A stretch of DNA of 64,000 bases, from NCBI RefSeq assembly GCF_949987515.2, contig NW_027192650.1, positions 2,232,001-2,296,000 of the forward strand, in the 5' to 3' direction. Source of the DNA: Delphinus delphis. Taxonomy: Eukaryota; Chordata; Mammalia; Artiodactyla; Delphinidae. The notes beneath the pieces are model-generated. The model did not search any database, was not told the origin of the DNA, and worked only from the letters and a program-made list of their open reading frames with translations. The position numbers and the translations under genes are program-made. Shown one piece after another: positions 1-11,401 of this stretch (position 1 is the stretch's first letter; every line of letters begins with the position of its first letter).

Positions 1-1170
1 CAAATTTAGAAAACCAACTTATGCTTGCTTAAGGGTAAAGGTGAGTTGGGGTGCTGCATAAAACCAGAGATTGAAATGAGCACAGATAAAGTTCCTTAAG
101 TCAAATATGGAATAGAGAAGAGCTACTCCTTGCTCAACGAAATGGACTCAACACCGCATATTAAACGCCTAAGAATGTACCTGACTAGTAAGTATCTTAA
201 AACCTATGGATTGCTATGTCTCCGAAAGAGAATCAAGCATGTGTACAGGGGCATAAACGCAGCAGTGATAGGATTGGAGAGGTTCGGTGAGCAAATGAAG
301 ACCCTTTGAAGTCATATTGCATGGTACCCATTACACGGGTCTTAACTCTCCAGGTTTAAGGTATTCTTCCTTCAGCTAAAACATGCATGTGGAACCCAAG
401 TATGATCAACCATGTGAACGGGAGACGTGTTCAAATATGTCTCAGTTTTCCTCCCCTGGTACTCGGGTGCAACATTCCAGACGCTTTACTAACACTCTCC
501 CCACTTGGAGAGTCAGCGCCTTTAACCTCCTGTTTGGCCCAGTTTGCAATTTCTGCGGAAGATGAACAGGAATAAAAAACGCATACGCCCTTTTTGGCCA
601 ACCAAGCAAGCTTGCAAAGGAAATCTGCACTACAATGAAGTCTCACTTCCCCCCGGTCAAAAGGGCCATCTGAAAAAAGTGTAAAATCCAGAAAGGCAGG
701 ACAGGCCATGGAGAACTGGGAGCCTTGTTATGCTGATGGGCGGGATGTAAATTGCCAACAACCACTCGGGAGAAGTGTATGGTGTTTCCTGAAACATCTA
801 AAAAACAAAGCAACAGAACCTAGGGCACTTCCACTTATGGTCCTATAGCTTAGGGAAATTAAAATCAAAAAGACACAGCCACCCCAAAGTTTGGAACGGC
901 TCTGTTTACAAGAACCTCGTTTACAGTGCAAGTTCAACATCACAGAAAGTGAAAAATGGATAAAGAAGTTGTGGTATTTACTTACAAAGCAATATCACTC
1001 AGCAATGAAATCTGTGTCATCAGGCCCTTAGCATCACAATGAGTGGATTCAGGTATGATGATTCTAACTGAAGTAAGTCACACAGAAAAAGAAACATCAT
1101 AAGATATCAGTAATACACGGAATGTAAACTTGGCTACACAGGAACTGAATTACAGAACAGAACAGGGTCT
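1..1170 (+). repeat. Satellite monomer U1, deleted form (1170 bp)
   Basis: It carries the 409-bp internal deletion, with the junction at 573/574 reading AACAGGAAT then AAAAAACGC. The left palindrome arm, centre and invariant zone are gone. Only the outer 28 nt of the right arm remain (574-601). It resembles U6 and U7, with small differences such as TTACACGGGTCTT against TTCCACGGGTCTC. Confidence 0.95.
573..574. other. Deletion junction (409 bp missing) in U1
   Basis: AACAGGAAT is joined to AAAAAACGC. In a full unit (U5) the missing bases are 6478-6886. That span runs from just after GAACAGGAAT to 8 nt past the palindrome centre. Both break sites follow a CAGG motif. The identical junction occurs at 8056/8057 and 9226/9227. 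Confidence 0.93.
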
Positions 1171-1335
1171 CAAATTTAGAAAACCAACTATGCTTGCTTA
1201 AGGGTAAAGGTGAGTTGGGGTGCTGCATAAAACCAGAGATTGAAATGAGCACAGATAAAGTTCCTTAAGTCAAATATGGAATAGACAAGAGCTACTCCTT
1301 GCTCAACGAAATGGACTCAACACCGCATATTAGAC

Positions 1336-1910
1336 GCCTAAGAATGTGCCTGACTAGTAAGTATCTTAAAACCTATGGATTGCTATGTCTCCGAAAGAGA
1401 ATCAAGCTTGTGTACAGGGGCATAAACGCAGCAGTGATAGGATTGGAGAGGTTCGGTGAGCAAATGAAGACCCTTTGAAGTCATATTGCATGGTACCCAT
1501 TACACGGGTCTTAACTCTCCAGGTTTAAGGTATTCTTCCTTCACCTAAAACATGCATGTGGAACCTAGAGTATGATCAACCATGTGAACGTGAGACGTGT
1601 TCAAATATGTCTCAGTTTTCCTCCCCTGGTACTCGGGTGCAACATTCCAGACGCTTTACTAACACTCTCCCCACTTAGAGAGTCAGCGCCTTTAACCTCC
1701 GGTTTGGCCCAGTTTGCAATTTCTGCGGAAGATGAACAGGAATAGCGAGAACCAATGAGAGACTAGCTGGAGGTGTTTGGACGGGCAAATTTAACTCTCA
1801 TTTCCCACCAGGAAGAGGAAATAACCAAAGGCTCAGCATGCCGTGTCGGAACCAGATTAGGGCCTGAAGCCATCCTGCGGTGTTGCGGCCAGGTCACAAG
1901 AAAGCGAGTT
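1336..1910. other. Unrecognised central part of the monomer (typical copy)
   Basis: Between the end of the LINE-1 3' UTR homology and the invariant zone I recognise no known element. It has no RNA gene signature, no internal short tandem repeat and no LTR ends. It holds KpnI (GGTACC), NsiI (ATGCAT), SacI and NheI landmarks. It also carries much of the variation separating A and B monomer types (CCCAAGTATG against CCTAGAGTATG). Confidence 0.6.
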
Positions 1911-1938
1911 GAAGAAAGGAGCTCAGGGGCACTGTAAT

Positions 1939-2108
1939 TCACAAACCTGCAGAGTTATAAATGACAGCTATCGTCCAAAAATAGACTGAAGTAAGGCTGC
2001 CAAGAGGACTTGAAAGCGGGGCAGAATTGCAGGAAACCGATTTCAGGAGGTAGACTGGAATTGCATTGAAAGCATAGGAAAAGAGGCAGAACGTCCACAA
2101 TGATGCAC
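1939..2108. other. Invariant zone left of the palindrome (typical copy)
   Basis: The stretch from about AAACCTGCAGAGTTATAAATG to the palindrome is almost identical in all 38 full monomers. I noticed only about nine substitutions in total across the array. It contains a PstI site and a TATAAAT motif. No protein-level reason is evident. Confidence 0.7.
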
Positions 2109-2180
2109 TTGGCCAAAAAGGGCGTATGCGTTTTTTCCTGAATATATTCAGGAAAAAACGCATACGCCCTTTTTGGCCAA
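2109..2180. repeat. 72-bp perfect palindrome without spacer (typical copy)
   Basis: Two 36-nt arms meet with no loop. The outer ends are TTGGCC and GGCCAA, and the centre is TGAATATATTCA. Each arm holds an A5 or T5 run, a GGGCGTATGCG or CGCATACGCCC block and a T6 or A6 run. It could extrude as a long hairpin or cruciform. The equivalent element is found in all 38 non-deleted monomers; positions are given in each monomer entry. By eye 25 of the 38 are perfect and the rest have one to three mismatches. Confidence 0.95.
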
Positions 2181-2747
2181 CCAAGCAAGCTTGCAAAGGA
2201 AATCTGCACTACAATGAAGTCTCACTTCCCCCCGGTCAAAGGGCCATCTGAAAAAGTGTAAAATCCAGAAAGGCAGGACAGGCCATGGAGAACTGGGAGC
2301 CTTGTTATGCTGATGGGCGGGATGTAAATTGCCAACAACCACTCGGGAGAAGTGTATGGTGTTTCCTGAAACATCTAAAAAACAAAGCAACAGAACCTAG
2401 GGCACTTCCACTTATGGTCCTATAGCTTAGGGAAATTAAAATCAAAAAGACACAGCCACCCCAAAGTTTGGAACGGCTCTGTTTACAAGAACCTCGTTTA
2501 CAGTACAAGTTCAACATCGCAGAAAGTGAAAAATGGATAAAGAAGTTGTGGTATTTACTTACAAAGCAATATCACTCAGCAATGAAATCTGTGTCATCAG
2601 GCCCTTAGCAGCACAATGAGTGGATTCAGGTATGATGATTCTAACTGAAATAAGTCACACAGAAAAAGAAACATCATAAGATATCAGTAATACACGGAAT
2701 GGAAACTTGGCTACACAGGAACTGTATTACAGAACAGAACAGGGTCT

Positions 2748-4327
2748 CAAATTTAGAAAACAATCTTATTCTTACTTAAGGGTAAAGGTGAGTTGGGGTG
2801 CTGCATAAAACCAGAGATTGAAATGAGCACAGATAAAGTTCCTTAAGCCAAATATGGAATAGACAAGAGCTACTCCTTGCTCAACGAAATGGACTCAACA
2901 CCCCATATTAAACGCCTAAGAATGTACCTGAATAGTAAGTATCTTAAAACCTATGCATTGCTATGTCTCCAAAAGAGAATCAAACATGTGTACAGGGGCA
3001 TAAACGCAGCAGTGATAGGATTGGAGAGGTTCGGTGAGCAAATGAAGACCCTTTGAAGTCATATTGCATGGTACCCATTCCACGGGTTTCAACTACCCAG
3101 GTTTAAGGTATTCTTCCTTCAGGTAAAACATGCATGTGGAACCTAGAGTATGATCAACCTTGTGATCGGGAGACGTGTTCAAATATGTCTCAGTTTTCCT
3201 CCCCTGGTACTCGGGTGCAACATTCCAGACGCTTTACTAACACTCTCCCCACTTGGAGAGTCAGTCCCTTTAACCTCCTGTTTGGCCCAGTTTGCAATTT
3301 CTGCGGAAGATGAACAGGAATAGCGAGAACCAATGAGAGGCTAGCTGGAGGTGTCTGGTCGGGCAAATTTAACTCTCATTTCCCACCAGGAAGAGGAATT
3401 AACCAAAGGCTCAGCATGCCGGGCCGGAAACATTTTAGGGCCTGAAGCCATCCTGCGGTGTTGCGGCCAGGTCACAAGAAAGCGAGTTGAAGAAAGGAGC
3501 TCAGGGGCACTGTAATTCACAAACCTGCAGAGTTATAAATGACAGCTATCGTCCAAAAATAGACTGAAGTAAGCCTGCCAAGAGGACTTGAAAACGGGGC
3601 AGAATTGCAGGAAACCGATTTCAGGAGGTAGACTGGAATTGCATTGAAAGCATAGGAAAAGAGGCAGAACGTCCACAATGATGCACTTGGCCAAAAAGGG
3701 CGTATGCGTTTTTTCCTGAATATATTCAGGAAAAAACGCATACGCCCTTTTTGGCCAACCAAGCAAGCTTGCAAAGGAAATCTGCACTACAATGAAGTCT
3801 CACTTCCCCCCGGTCAAAAGGGCCATCTGAAAAAAGTGTAAAATCCAGAAAGGCAGGACAGGCCATGGAGAACTGGGAGCCTTGTTATGCTGATGTGCGG
3901 GATGTAAATTGCCAACAGACACTCGGGAAAAGTGTATGGTGTTTCCTGAAACATCTAAAAAACAAAGCAACAGAGCCTAGGGCACAGCCACTTATGGTCC
4001 TATAGCTTAGGGAAATTAAAATCAAAAAGACACAGCCACCCTAAAGTTTGGGACGCCTCTGTTTACAAGAACCTCGTTTACAGTACAAGTTCAACATCGC
4101 AGAAAGTGAAAAATGGATAAAGAAGTTGTGGTATTTACTTACAAAGCAATATCACTCAGCAATGAAATCTGTGTCATCAGGCCCTTAGCAGCACAATGAG
4201 TGGATTCAGGTATGATGATTCTAACTGAAGTAAGTCACACAGAAAAAGAAACATCATAAGATATCAGTAATACACGGAATGTAAACTTGGCTACACAGGA
4301 ACTGAATTACAGAACAGAACAGGGTCT
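2748..4327 (+). repeat. Satellite monomer U3 (1580 bp), B type
   Basis: The palindrome at 3687-3758 is perfect. It shares TTATTCTTACTTAAGG near its start with U10 and U12, and has the B-type CCTAGAGTATG. It carries GGAAACATTTTAGGG, as U4, U10 and U12 do. Confidence 0.95.
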
Positions 4328-5905
4328 CAAATTTAGAAAACCAACTATGCTTGCTTAAGGGTAAAGGTGAGTTGGGGTGCTGCATAAAACCAGAGATTGA
4401 AATGAGCACAGATAAAGTTCCTTAAGTCAAATATGGAATAGACAAGAGCTACTCCTTGCTCAACGAAATGGACTCAACACCGCATATTAAACGCCTAAGA
4501 ATGTGCCTGACTAGTAAGTATCTTAAAACCTATGGATTGCTATGTCTCCGAAAGAGAATCAAGCATGTGTACAGGGGCATAAACGCTGCAGTGATAGGAT
4601 TGGAGAGGTTCGGTGAGCAAATGAAGACCCTTTGAAGTCATATTGCATGGTACCCATTACACGGGTCTCAACTCTCCAGGTTTAAGGTATTCTTCCTTCA
4701 GCTAAAACATGCATGTGGAACCCAAGTATGATCAACCATGTGAACGGGAGACGTGTTCAAATATGTCTCAGTTTTCCTCCCCTGGTACTCGGGTGCAACA
4801 TTCCAGACGCTTTACTAACACTCTCCCCACTTGCAGAGTCAGTGCCTTTAACCTCCTGTTTGGCCCAGTTTGCAATTTCTGCGGAAGATGAACAGGAATA
4901 GCGAGGACCAATGAGAGGCTAGCTGGAGGTGTCTGGTCGGGCAAATTTAACTCTCATTTCCCACCAGGAAGAGGAATTAACCAAAGGCTCAGCATGCCGG
5001 GCCGGAAACATTTTAGGGCCTGAAGCCATCCTGCGGTGTTGCGGCCAGGTCACAAGAAAGCGAGTTGAAGAAAGGAGCTCAGGGGCACTGTAATTCACAA
5101 ACCTGCAGAGTTATAAATGACAGCTATCGTCCAAAAATAGACTGAAGTAAGGCTGCCAAGAGGACTTGAAAACGGGGCAGAATTGCAGGAAACCGATTTC
5201 AGGAGGTAGACTGGAATTGCATTGAAAGCATAGGAAAAGAGGCAGAACGTCCACAATGATGCACTTGGCCAAAAAGGGCGTATGCGTTTTTTCCTGAATA
5301 TATTCAGGAAAAAACGCATACGCCCTTTTTGGCCAACCAAGCAAGCTTGCAAAGGAAATCTGCACTACAATGAAGTCTCACTTCCCCCCGGCCAAAAGGG
5401 CCATCTGAAAAAAGTGTAAAATCCAGAAAGGCAGTACAGGCCATGGAGAACTGGGAGCCTTGTTATGCTGATGGGCGGGATGTAAATTGCCAACAGACAC
5501 TCGGGAAAAGTGTATGGTGTTTCCTGAAACATCTAAAAAACAAAGCAACAGAGCCTAGGGCACTGCCACTTATGGTCCTATAGCTTAGGGAAATTAAAAT
5601 CAAAAAGACACAGCCACCCTAAAGTTTGGGACGCCTCTGTTTACAAGAACCTCGTTTACAGTACAAGTTCAACATCGCAGAAAGTGAAAAATGGATAAAG
5701 AAGTTGTGGTATTTACTTACAAAGCAATATCACTCAGCAATGAAATCTGTGTCATCAGGCCCTTAGCAGCACAATGAGTGGATTCAGGTATGATGATTCT
5801 AACTGAAGTAAGTCACACAGAAAAAGAAACATCATAAGATATCAGTAATACACGGAATGTAAACTTGGCTACACAGGAACTGAATTACAGAACAGAACAG
5901 GGTCT
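4328..5905 (+). repeat. Satellite monomer U4 (1578 bp), chimeric
   Basis: The palindrome at 5265-5336 is perfect. The first about 500 bp resemble U5 and U9 (AACTATGC, GCTGCAGTG, CCCAAGTATG). From about 4930 on it resembles U3 (TGGTCGGGC, GGAATTAACC, GGAAACATTTTA, AAAACGGGG). Confidence 0.95.
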
Positions 5906-7483
5906 CAAATTTAGAAAACCAACTATGCTTGCTTAAGGGTAAAGGTGAGTTGGGGTGCTGCATAAAACCAGAGATTGAAATGAGCACAGATAAAGTTCCT
6001 TAAGTCAAATATGGAATAGACAAGAGCTACTCCTTGCTCAACGAAATGGACTCAACACCGCATATTAAACGCCTAAGAATGTGCCTGACTAGTAAGTATC
6101 TTAAAACCTATGGATTGCTATGTCTCCGAAAGAGAATCAAGCATGTGTACAGGGGCATAAACGCTGCAGTGATAGGATTGGAGAGGTTCGGTGAGCAAAT
6201 GAAGACCCTTTGAAGTCATATTGCATGGTACCCATTACACGGGTCTCAACTCTCCAGGTTTAAGGTATTCTTCCTTCAGCTAAAACATGCATGTGGAACC
6301 CAAGTATGATCAACCATGTGAACGGGAGACGTGTTCAAATATGTCTCAGTTTTCCTCCCCTGGTACTCGGGTGCAACATTCCAGACGCTTTACTAACACT
6401 CTCCCCACTTGGAGAGTCAGCGCCTTTAACCTCCTGTTTGGCCCAGTTTGCAATTTCTGCGGAAGATGAACAGGAATAGCGAGAACCAATGAGAGGCTAG
6501 CTGGAGGTGTCTGGACGGGCAAATTTAACTCTCATTTCCCACCAGGAAGAGGAAATAACCAAAGGCTCAGCGTGCCGTACCGGAACCAGATTAGGGCCTG
6601 AAGCCATCCTGCGGTGTTGCGGCCAGGTCACAAGAAAGCGAGTTGAAGAAAGGAGCTCAGGGGCAGTGTAATTCACAAACCTGCAGAGTTATAAATGACA
6701 GCTATCGTCCAAAAATAGACTGAAGTAAGGCTGCCAAGAGGACTTGAAAGCGGGGCAGAATTGCAGGAAACCGATTTCAGGAGGTAGACTGGAATTGCAT
6801 TGAAAGCATAGGAAAAGAGGCAGAACGTCCACAGTGATGCACTTGGCCAAAAAGGGCGTATGCGTTTTTTCCTGAATATATTCAGGAAAAAACGCATACG
6901 CACTTTTTGGCCAACCAAGCAAGCTTGCAAAGGAAATCTGCACTACAATGAAGTCTCACTTCCCCCCGGTCCAAAGGGCCATCTGAAAAAAGTGTAAAAT
7001 CCAGAAAGGCAGGACAGGCCATGGAGAACTGGGAGCCTTGTTATGCTGATGGGCGGGATGTAAATTGCCAACAACCACTCGGGAGAAGTGTATGGTGTTT
7101 CCTGAAACATCTAAAAAACAAAGCAACAGAACCTAGGGCACTTCCACTTATGGTCCTATAGCTTAGGGAAATTAAAATCAAAAAGACACAGCCACCCCAA
7201 AGTTTGGAACGGCTCTGTTTACAAGAACCTCGTTTACAGTACAAGTTCAACATCGCAGAAAGTGAAAAATGGATAAAGAAGTTGTGGTATTTACTTACAA
7301 AGCAATATCACTCAGCAATGAAATCTGTGTCATCAGGCCCTTAGCAGGACAATGAGTGGATTCAGGTATGATGATTCTAACTGAAGTAAGTCACACAGAA
7401 AAAGAAACATCATAAGATATCAGTAATACACGGAATGTAAACTTGGCTACACAGGAACTGAATTACAGAACAGAACAGGGTCT
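5906..7483 (+). repeat. Satellite monomer U5 (1578 bp), A type
   Basis: The palindrome at 6843-6914 has one mismatch in the right arm (CGCACTTTTT). The GCTGCAGTG variant, which adds a second PstI site, is shared with U4, U9 and U11. Confidence 0.95.
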
Positions 7484-8653
7484 CAAATTTAGAAAACCAA
7501 CTTATGCTTGCTTAAGGGTAAAGGTGAGTTGGGGTGCTGCATAAAACCAGAGATTGAAATGAGCACAGATAAAGTTCCTTAAGTCAAATATGGAATAGAC
7601 AAGAGCTACTCCTTGCTCAACGAAATGGACTCAACACCGCATATTAAACGCCTAAGAATGTACCTGACTAGTAAGTATCTTAAAACCTATGGATTGCTAT
7701 GTCTCCGAAAGAGAATCAAGCATGTGTACAGGGGCATAAACGCAGCAGTGATAGGATTGGAGAGGTTCGGTGAGCAAATGAAGACCCTTTGAAGTCATAT
7801 TGCATGGTACCCATTCCACGGGTCTCAACTCTCCAGGTTTAAGGTATTCTTCCTTCAGCTAAAACATGCATGTGGAACCCAAGTATGATCAACCATGTGA
7901 ACGGGAGACGTGTTCAAATATGTCTCAGTTTTCCTCCCCTGGTACTCGGGTGCAACATTCCAGACGCTTTACTAACACTCTCCCCACTTGGAGAGTCAGC
8001 GCCTTTAACCTCCTGTTTGGCCCAGTTTGCAATTTCTGCGGAAGATGAACAGGAATAAAAAACGCATACGCCCTTTTTGGCCAACCAAGCAAGCTTGCAA
8101 AGGAAATCTGCACTACAATGAAGTCTCACTTCCCCCCGGTCAAAAGGGCCATCTGAAAAAAGTGTAAAATCCAGAAAGGCAGGACAGGCCATGGAGAACT
8201 GGGAGCCTTGTTATGCTGATGGGCGGGATGTAAATTGCCAACAACCACTCGGGAGAAGTGTATGGTGTTTCCTGAAACATCTAAAGAACAAAGCAACAGA
8301 ACCTAGGGCACTTCCACTTATGGTCCTATAGCTTAGGGAAATTAAAATCAAAAAGACACAGCCACCCCAAAGTTTGGAACGGCTCTGTTTACAAGAACCT
8401 CGTTTACAGTACAAGTTCAACATCACAGAAAGTGAAAAATGGATAAAGAAGTTGTGGTATTTACTTACAAAGCAATATCACTCAGCAATGAAATCTGTGT
8501 CATCAGGCCCTTAGCATCACAATGAGTGGATTCAGGTATGATGATTCTAACTGAAGTAAGTCACACAGAAAAAGAAACATCATAAGATATCAGTAATACA
8601 CGGAATGTAAACTTGGCTACACAGGAACTGAATTACAGAACAGAACAGGGTCT
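7484..8653 (+). repeat. Satellite monomer U6, deleted form (1170 bp)
   Basis: It has the same deletion junction as U1, at 8056/8057. The remaining right-arm stub is 8057-8084. It lies directly next to U7, and I see only about three base differences between the two. Confidence 0.95.
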
Positions 8654-9823
8654 CAAATTTAGAAAACCAACTTATGCTTGCTTAAGGGTAAAGGTGAGTT
8701 GGGGTGCTGCATAAAACCAGAGATTGAAATGAGCACAGATAAAGTTCCTTAAGTCAAATATGGAATAGACAAGAGCTACTCCTTGCTCAACGAAATGGAC
8801 TCAACACCGCATATTAAACGCCTAAGAATGTACCTGACTAGTAAGTATCTTAAAACCTATGGATTGCTATTTCTCCGAAAGAGAATCAAGCATGTGTACA
8901 GGGGCATAAACGCAGCAGTGATAGGACTGGAGAGGTTCGGTGAGCAAATGAAGACCCTTTGAAGTCATATTGCATGGTACCCATTCCACGGGTCTCAACT
9001 CTCCAGGTTTAAGGTATTCTTCCTTCAGCTAAAACATGCATGTGGAACCCAAGTATGATCAACCATGTGAACGGGAGACGTGTTCAAATATGTCTCAGTT
9101 TTCCTCCCCTGGTACTCGGGTGCAACATTCCAGACGCTTTACTAACACTCTCCCCACTTGGAGAGTCAGCGCCTTTAACCTCCTGTTTGGCCCAGTTTGC
9201 AATTTCTGCGGAAGATGAACAGGAATAAAAAACGCATACGCCCTTTTTGGCCAACCAAGCAAGCTTGCAAAGGAAATCTGCACTACAATGAAGTCTCACT
9301 TCCCCCCGGTCAAAAGGGCCATCTGAAAAAAGTGTAAAATCCAGAAAGGCAGGACAGGCCATGGAGAACTGGGAGCCTTGTTATGCTGATGGGCGGGATG
9401 TAAATTGCCAACAACCACTCGGGAGAAGTGTATGGTGTTTCCTGAAACATCTAAAGAACAAAGCAACAGAACCTAGGGCACTTCCACTTATGGTCCTATA
9501 GCTTAGGGAAATTAAAATCAAAAAGACACAGCCACCCCAAAGTTTGGAACGGCTCTGTTTACAAGAACCTCGTTTACAGTACAAGTTCAACATCGCAGAA
9601 AGTGAAAAATGGATAAAGAAGTTGTGGTATTTACTTACAAAGCAATATCACTCAGCAATGAAATCTGTGTCATCAGGCCCTTAGCATCACAATGAGTGGA
9701 TTCAGGTATGATGATTCTAACTGAAGTAAGTCACACAGAAAAAGAAACATCATAAGATATCAGTAATACACGGAATGTAAACTTGGCTACACAGGAACTG
9801 AATTACAGAACAGAACAGGGTCT
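8654..9823 (+). repeat. Satellite monomer U7, deleted form (1170 bp)
   Basis: The same deletion junction lies at 9226/9227, with the right-arm stub at 9227-9254. It differs from U6 at CTATTTCTCC, GGACTGG and ATCGCAG. It is followed by U8 as U1 is followed by the similar U2. Confidence 0.95.
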
Positions 9824-11401
9824 CAAATTTAGAAAACCAACTATGCTTGCTTAAGGGTAAAGGTGAGTTGGGGTGCTGCATAAAACCAGAGATTGAAATG
9901 AGCACAGATAAAGTTCCTTAAGTCAAATATGGAATAGACAAGAGCTACTCCTTGCTCAATGAAATGGACTCAACACCGCATATTAAACGCCTAAGAATGT
10001 GCCTGACTAGTAAGTATCTTAAAACCTATGGATTGCTATGTCTCCGAAAGAGAATCAAGCTTGTGTACAGGGGCATAAACGCAGCAGTGATAGGATTGGA
10101 GAGGTTCGGTGAGCAAATGAAGACCCTTTGAAGTCATATTGCATGGTACCCATTACACGGGTCTTAACTCTCCAGGTTTAAGGTATTCTTCCTTCAGCTA
10201 AAACATGCATGTGGAACCCAAGTATGATCAACCATGTGAACGTGAGACGTGTTCAAATATGTCTCAGTTTTCCTCCCCTGGTACTCGGGTGCAACATTCC
10301 AGACGCTTTACTAACACTCTCCCCACTTAGAGAGTCAGCGCCTTTAACCTCCGGTTTGGCCCAGTTTGCAATTTCTGCGGAAGATGAACAGGAATAGCGA
10401 AAACCAATGAGAGACTAGCTGGAGGTGTTTGGACGGGCAAATTTAACTCTCATTTCCCACCAGGAAGAGGAAATAACCAAAGGCTCAGCATGCCGTGTCG
10501 GAACCAGATTAGGGCCTGAAGCCATCCTGCGGTGTTGCGGCCAGGTCACAAGAAAGCGAGTTGAAGAAAGGAGCTCAGGGGCACTGTAATTCACAAACCT
10601 GCAGAGTTATAAATGACAGCTATCGTCCAAAAATAGACTGAAGTAAGGCTGCCAAGAGGACTTGAAAGCGGGGCAGAATTGCAGGAAACCGATTTCAGGA
10701 GGTAGACTGGAATTGCATTGAAAGCATAGGAAAAGAGGCAGAACGTCCACAATGATGCACTTGGCCAAAAAGGGCGTATGCGTTTTTTCCTGAATATATT
10801 CAGGAAAAAACGCATACGCCCTTTTTGGCCAACCAAGCAAGCTTGCAAAGGAAATCTGCACTACAATGAAGTCTCACTTCCCCCCGGTCAAAAGGGCCAT
10901 CTGAAAAAAGTGTAAAATCCAGAAAGGCAGGACAGGCCATGGAGAACTGGGAGCCTTGTTATGCTGATGGGCGGGATGTAAATTGCCAACAGACACTCGG
11001 GAAAAGTGTATGGTGTTTCCTGAAACATCTAAAAAACAAAGCAACAGAGCCTAGGGCACTGCCACTTATGGTCCTATAGCTTAGGGAAATTAAAATCAAA
11101 AAGACACAGCCACCCTAAAGTTTGGGACGCCTCTGTTTACAAGAACCTCGTTTACAGTACAAGTTCAACATCGCAGAAAGTGAAAAATGGATAAAGAAGT
11201 TGTGGTATTTACTTACAAAGCAATATCACTCAGCAATGAAATCTGTGTCATCAGGCCCTTAGCATCACAATGAGTGGATTCAGGTATGATGATTCTAACT
11301 GAAGTAAGTCACACAGAAAAAGAAACATCATAAGATATCAGTAATACACGGAATGTAAACTTGGCTACACAGGAACTGAATTACAGAACAGAACAGGGTC
11401 T
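9824..11401 (+). repeat. Satellite monomer U8 (1578 bp)
   Basis: The palindrome at 10761-10832 is perfect. Its first half shares private variants with U2. Its 3' part is B-like (CAACAGACACTCGGGAAAAG). Confidence 0.95.

Larger units (their letters stand above)
1171..2747 (+). repeat. Satellite monomer U2 (1577 bp), chimeric
   Basis: The palindrome at 2109-2180 is perfect. The part before the palindrome shares private variants with U8 (AAGCTTGTGTAC, CTTAGAGAGTC, CCGGTTTGG, GCCGTGTCGG). The part after it matches U9 and U11 (GAAAAAGTG with one A fewer, GAATGGAAAC). Confidence 0.95.

Noticed and set aside
383..565. Plus-strand open frames of 60 and 62 codons recurring in A-type monomers
   Set aside because: They overlap each other in two frames, lack homology I recognise, and are broken in B-type units by a one-base length difference.
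1171..1210. TTAGGG-like motifs suggesting telomeric repeats
   Set aside because: They are isolated occurrences at fixed positions in the monomer, never in tandem.
1445..1465. GGTTCGGTGAGC resembling a Pol III B box
   Set aside because: It departs from GGTTCGAnnCC, and no A box at tRNA or SINE spacing is present.
1480..1520. Possible CENP-B box near CATTACACGGG
   Set aside because: It matches only part of the TTCGnnnnAnnCGGG core and lacks TTCG. Other CGGG sites in the monomer fail as well.
1948..1965. TATAAAT motif as a promoter TATA box
   Set aside because: A single AT-rich motif in a satellite with no transcript or initiator evidence is not enough.
1939..2196. Recurrent minus-strand open frame of 85 codons (and an overlapping one of 84) in every full monomer
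   Set aside because: Two overlapping frames on the same strand are equally conserved, which tracks nucleotide constancy and the palindrome, not coding. There is no known domain and the tail end reads through the palindrome.
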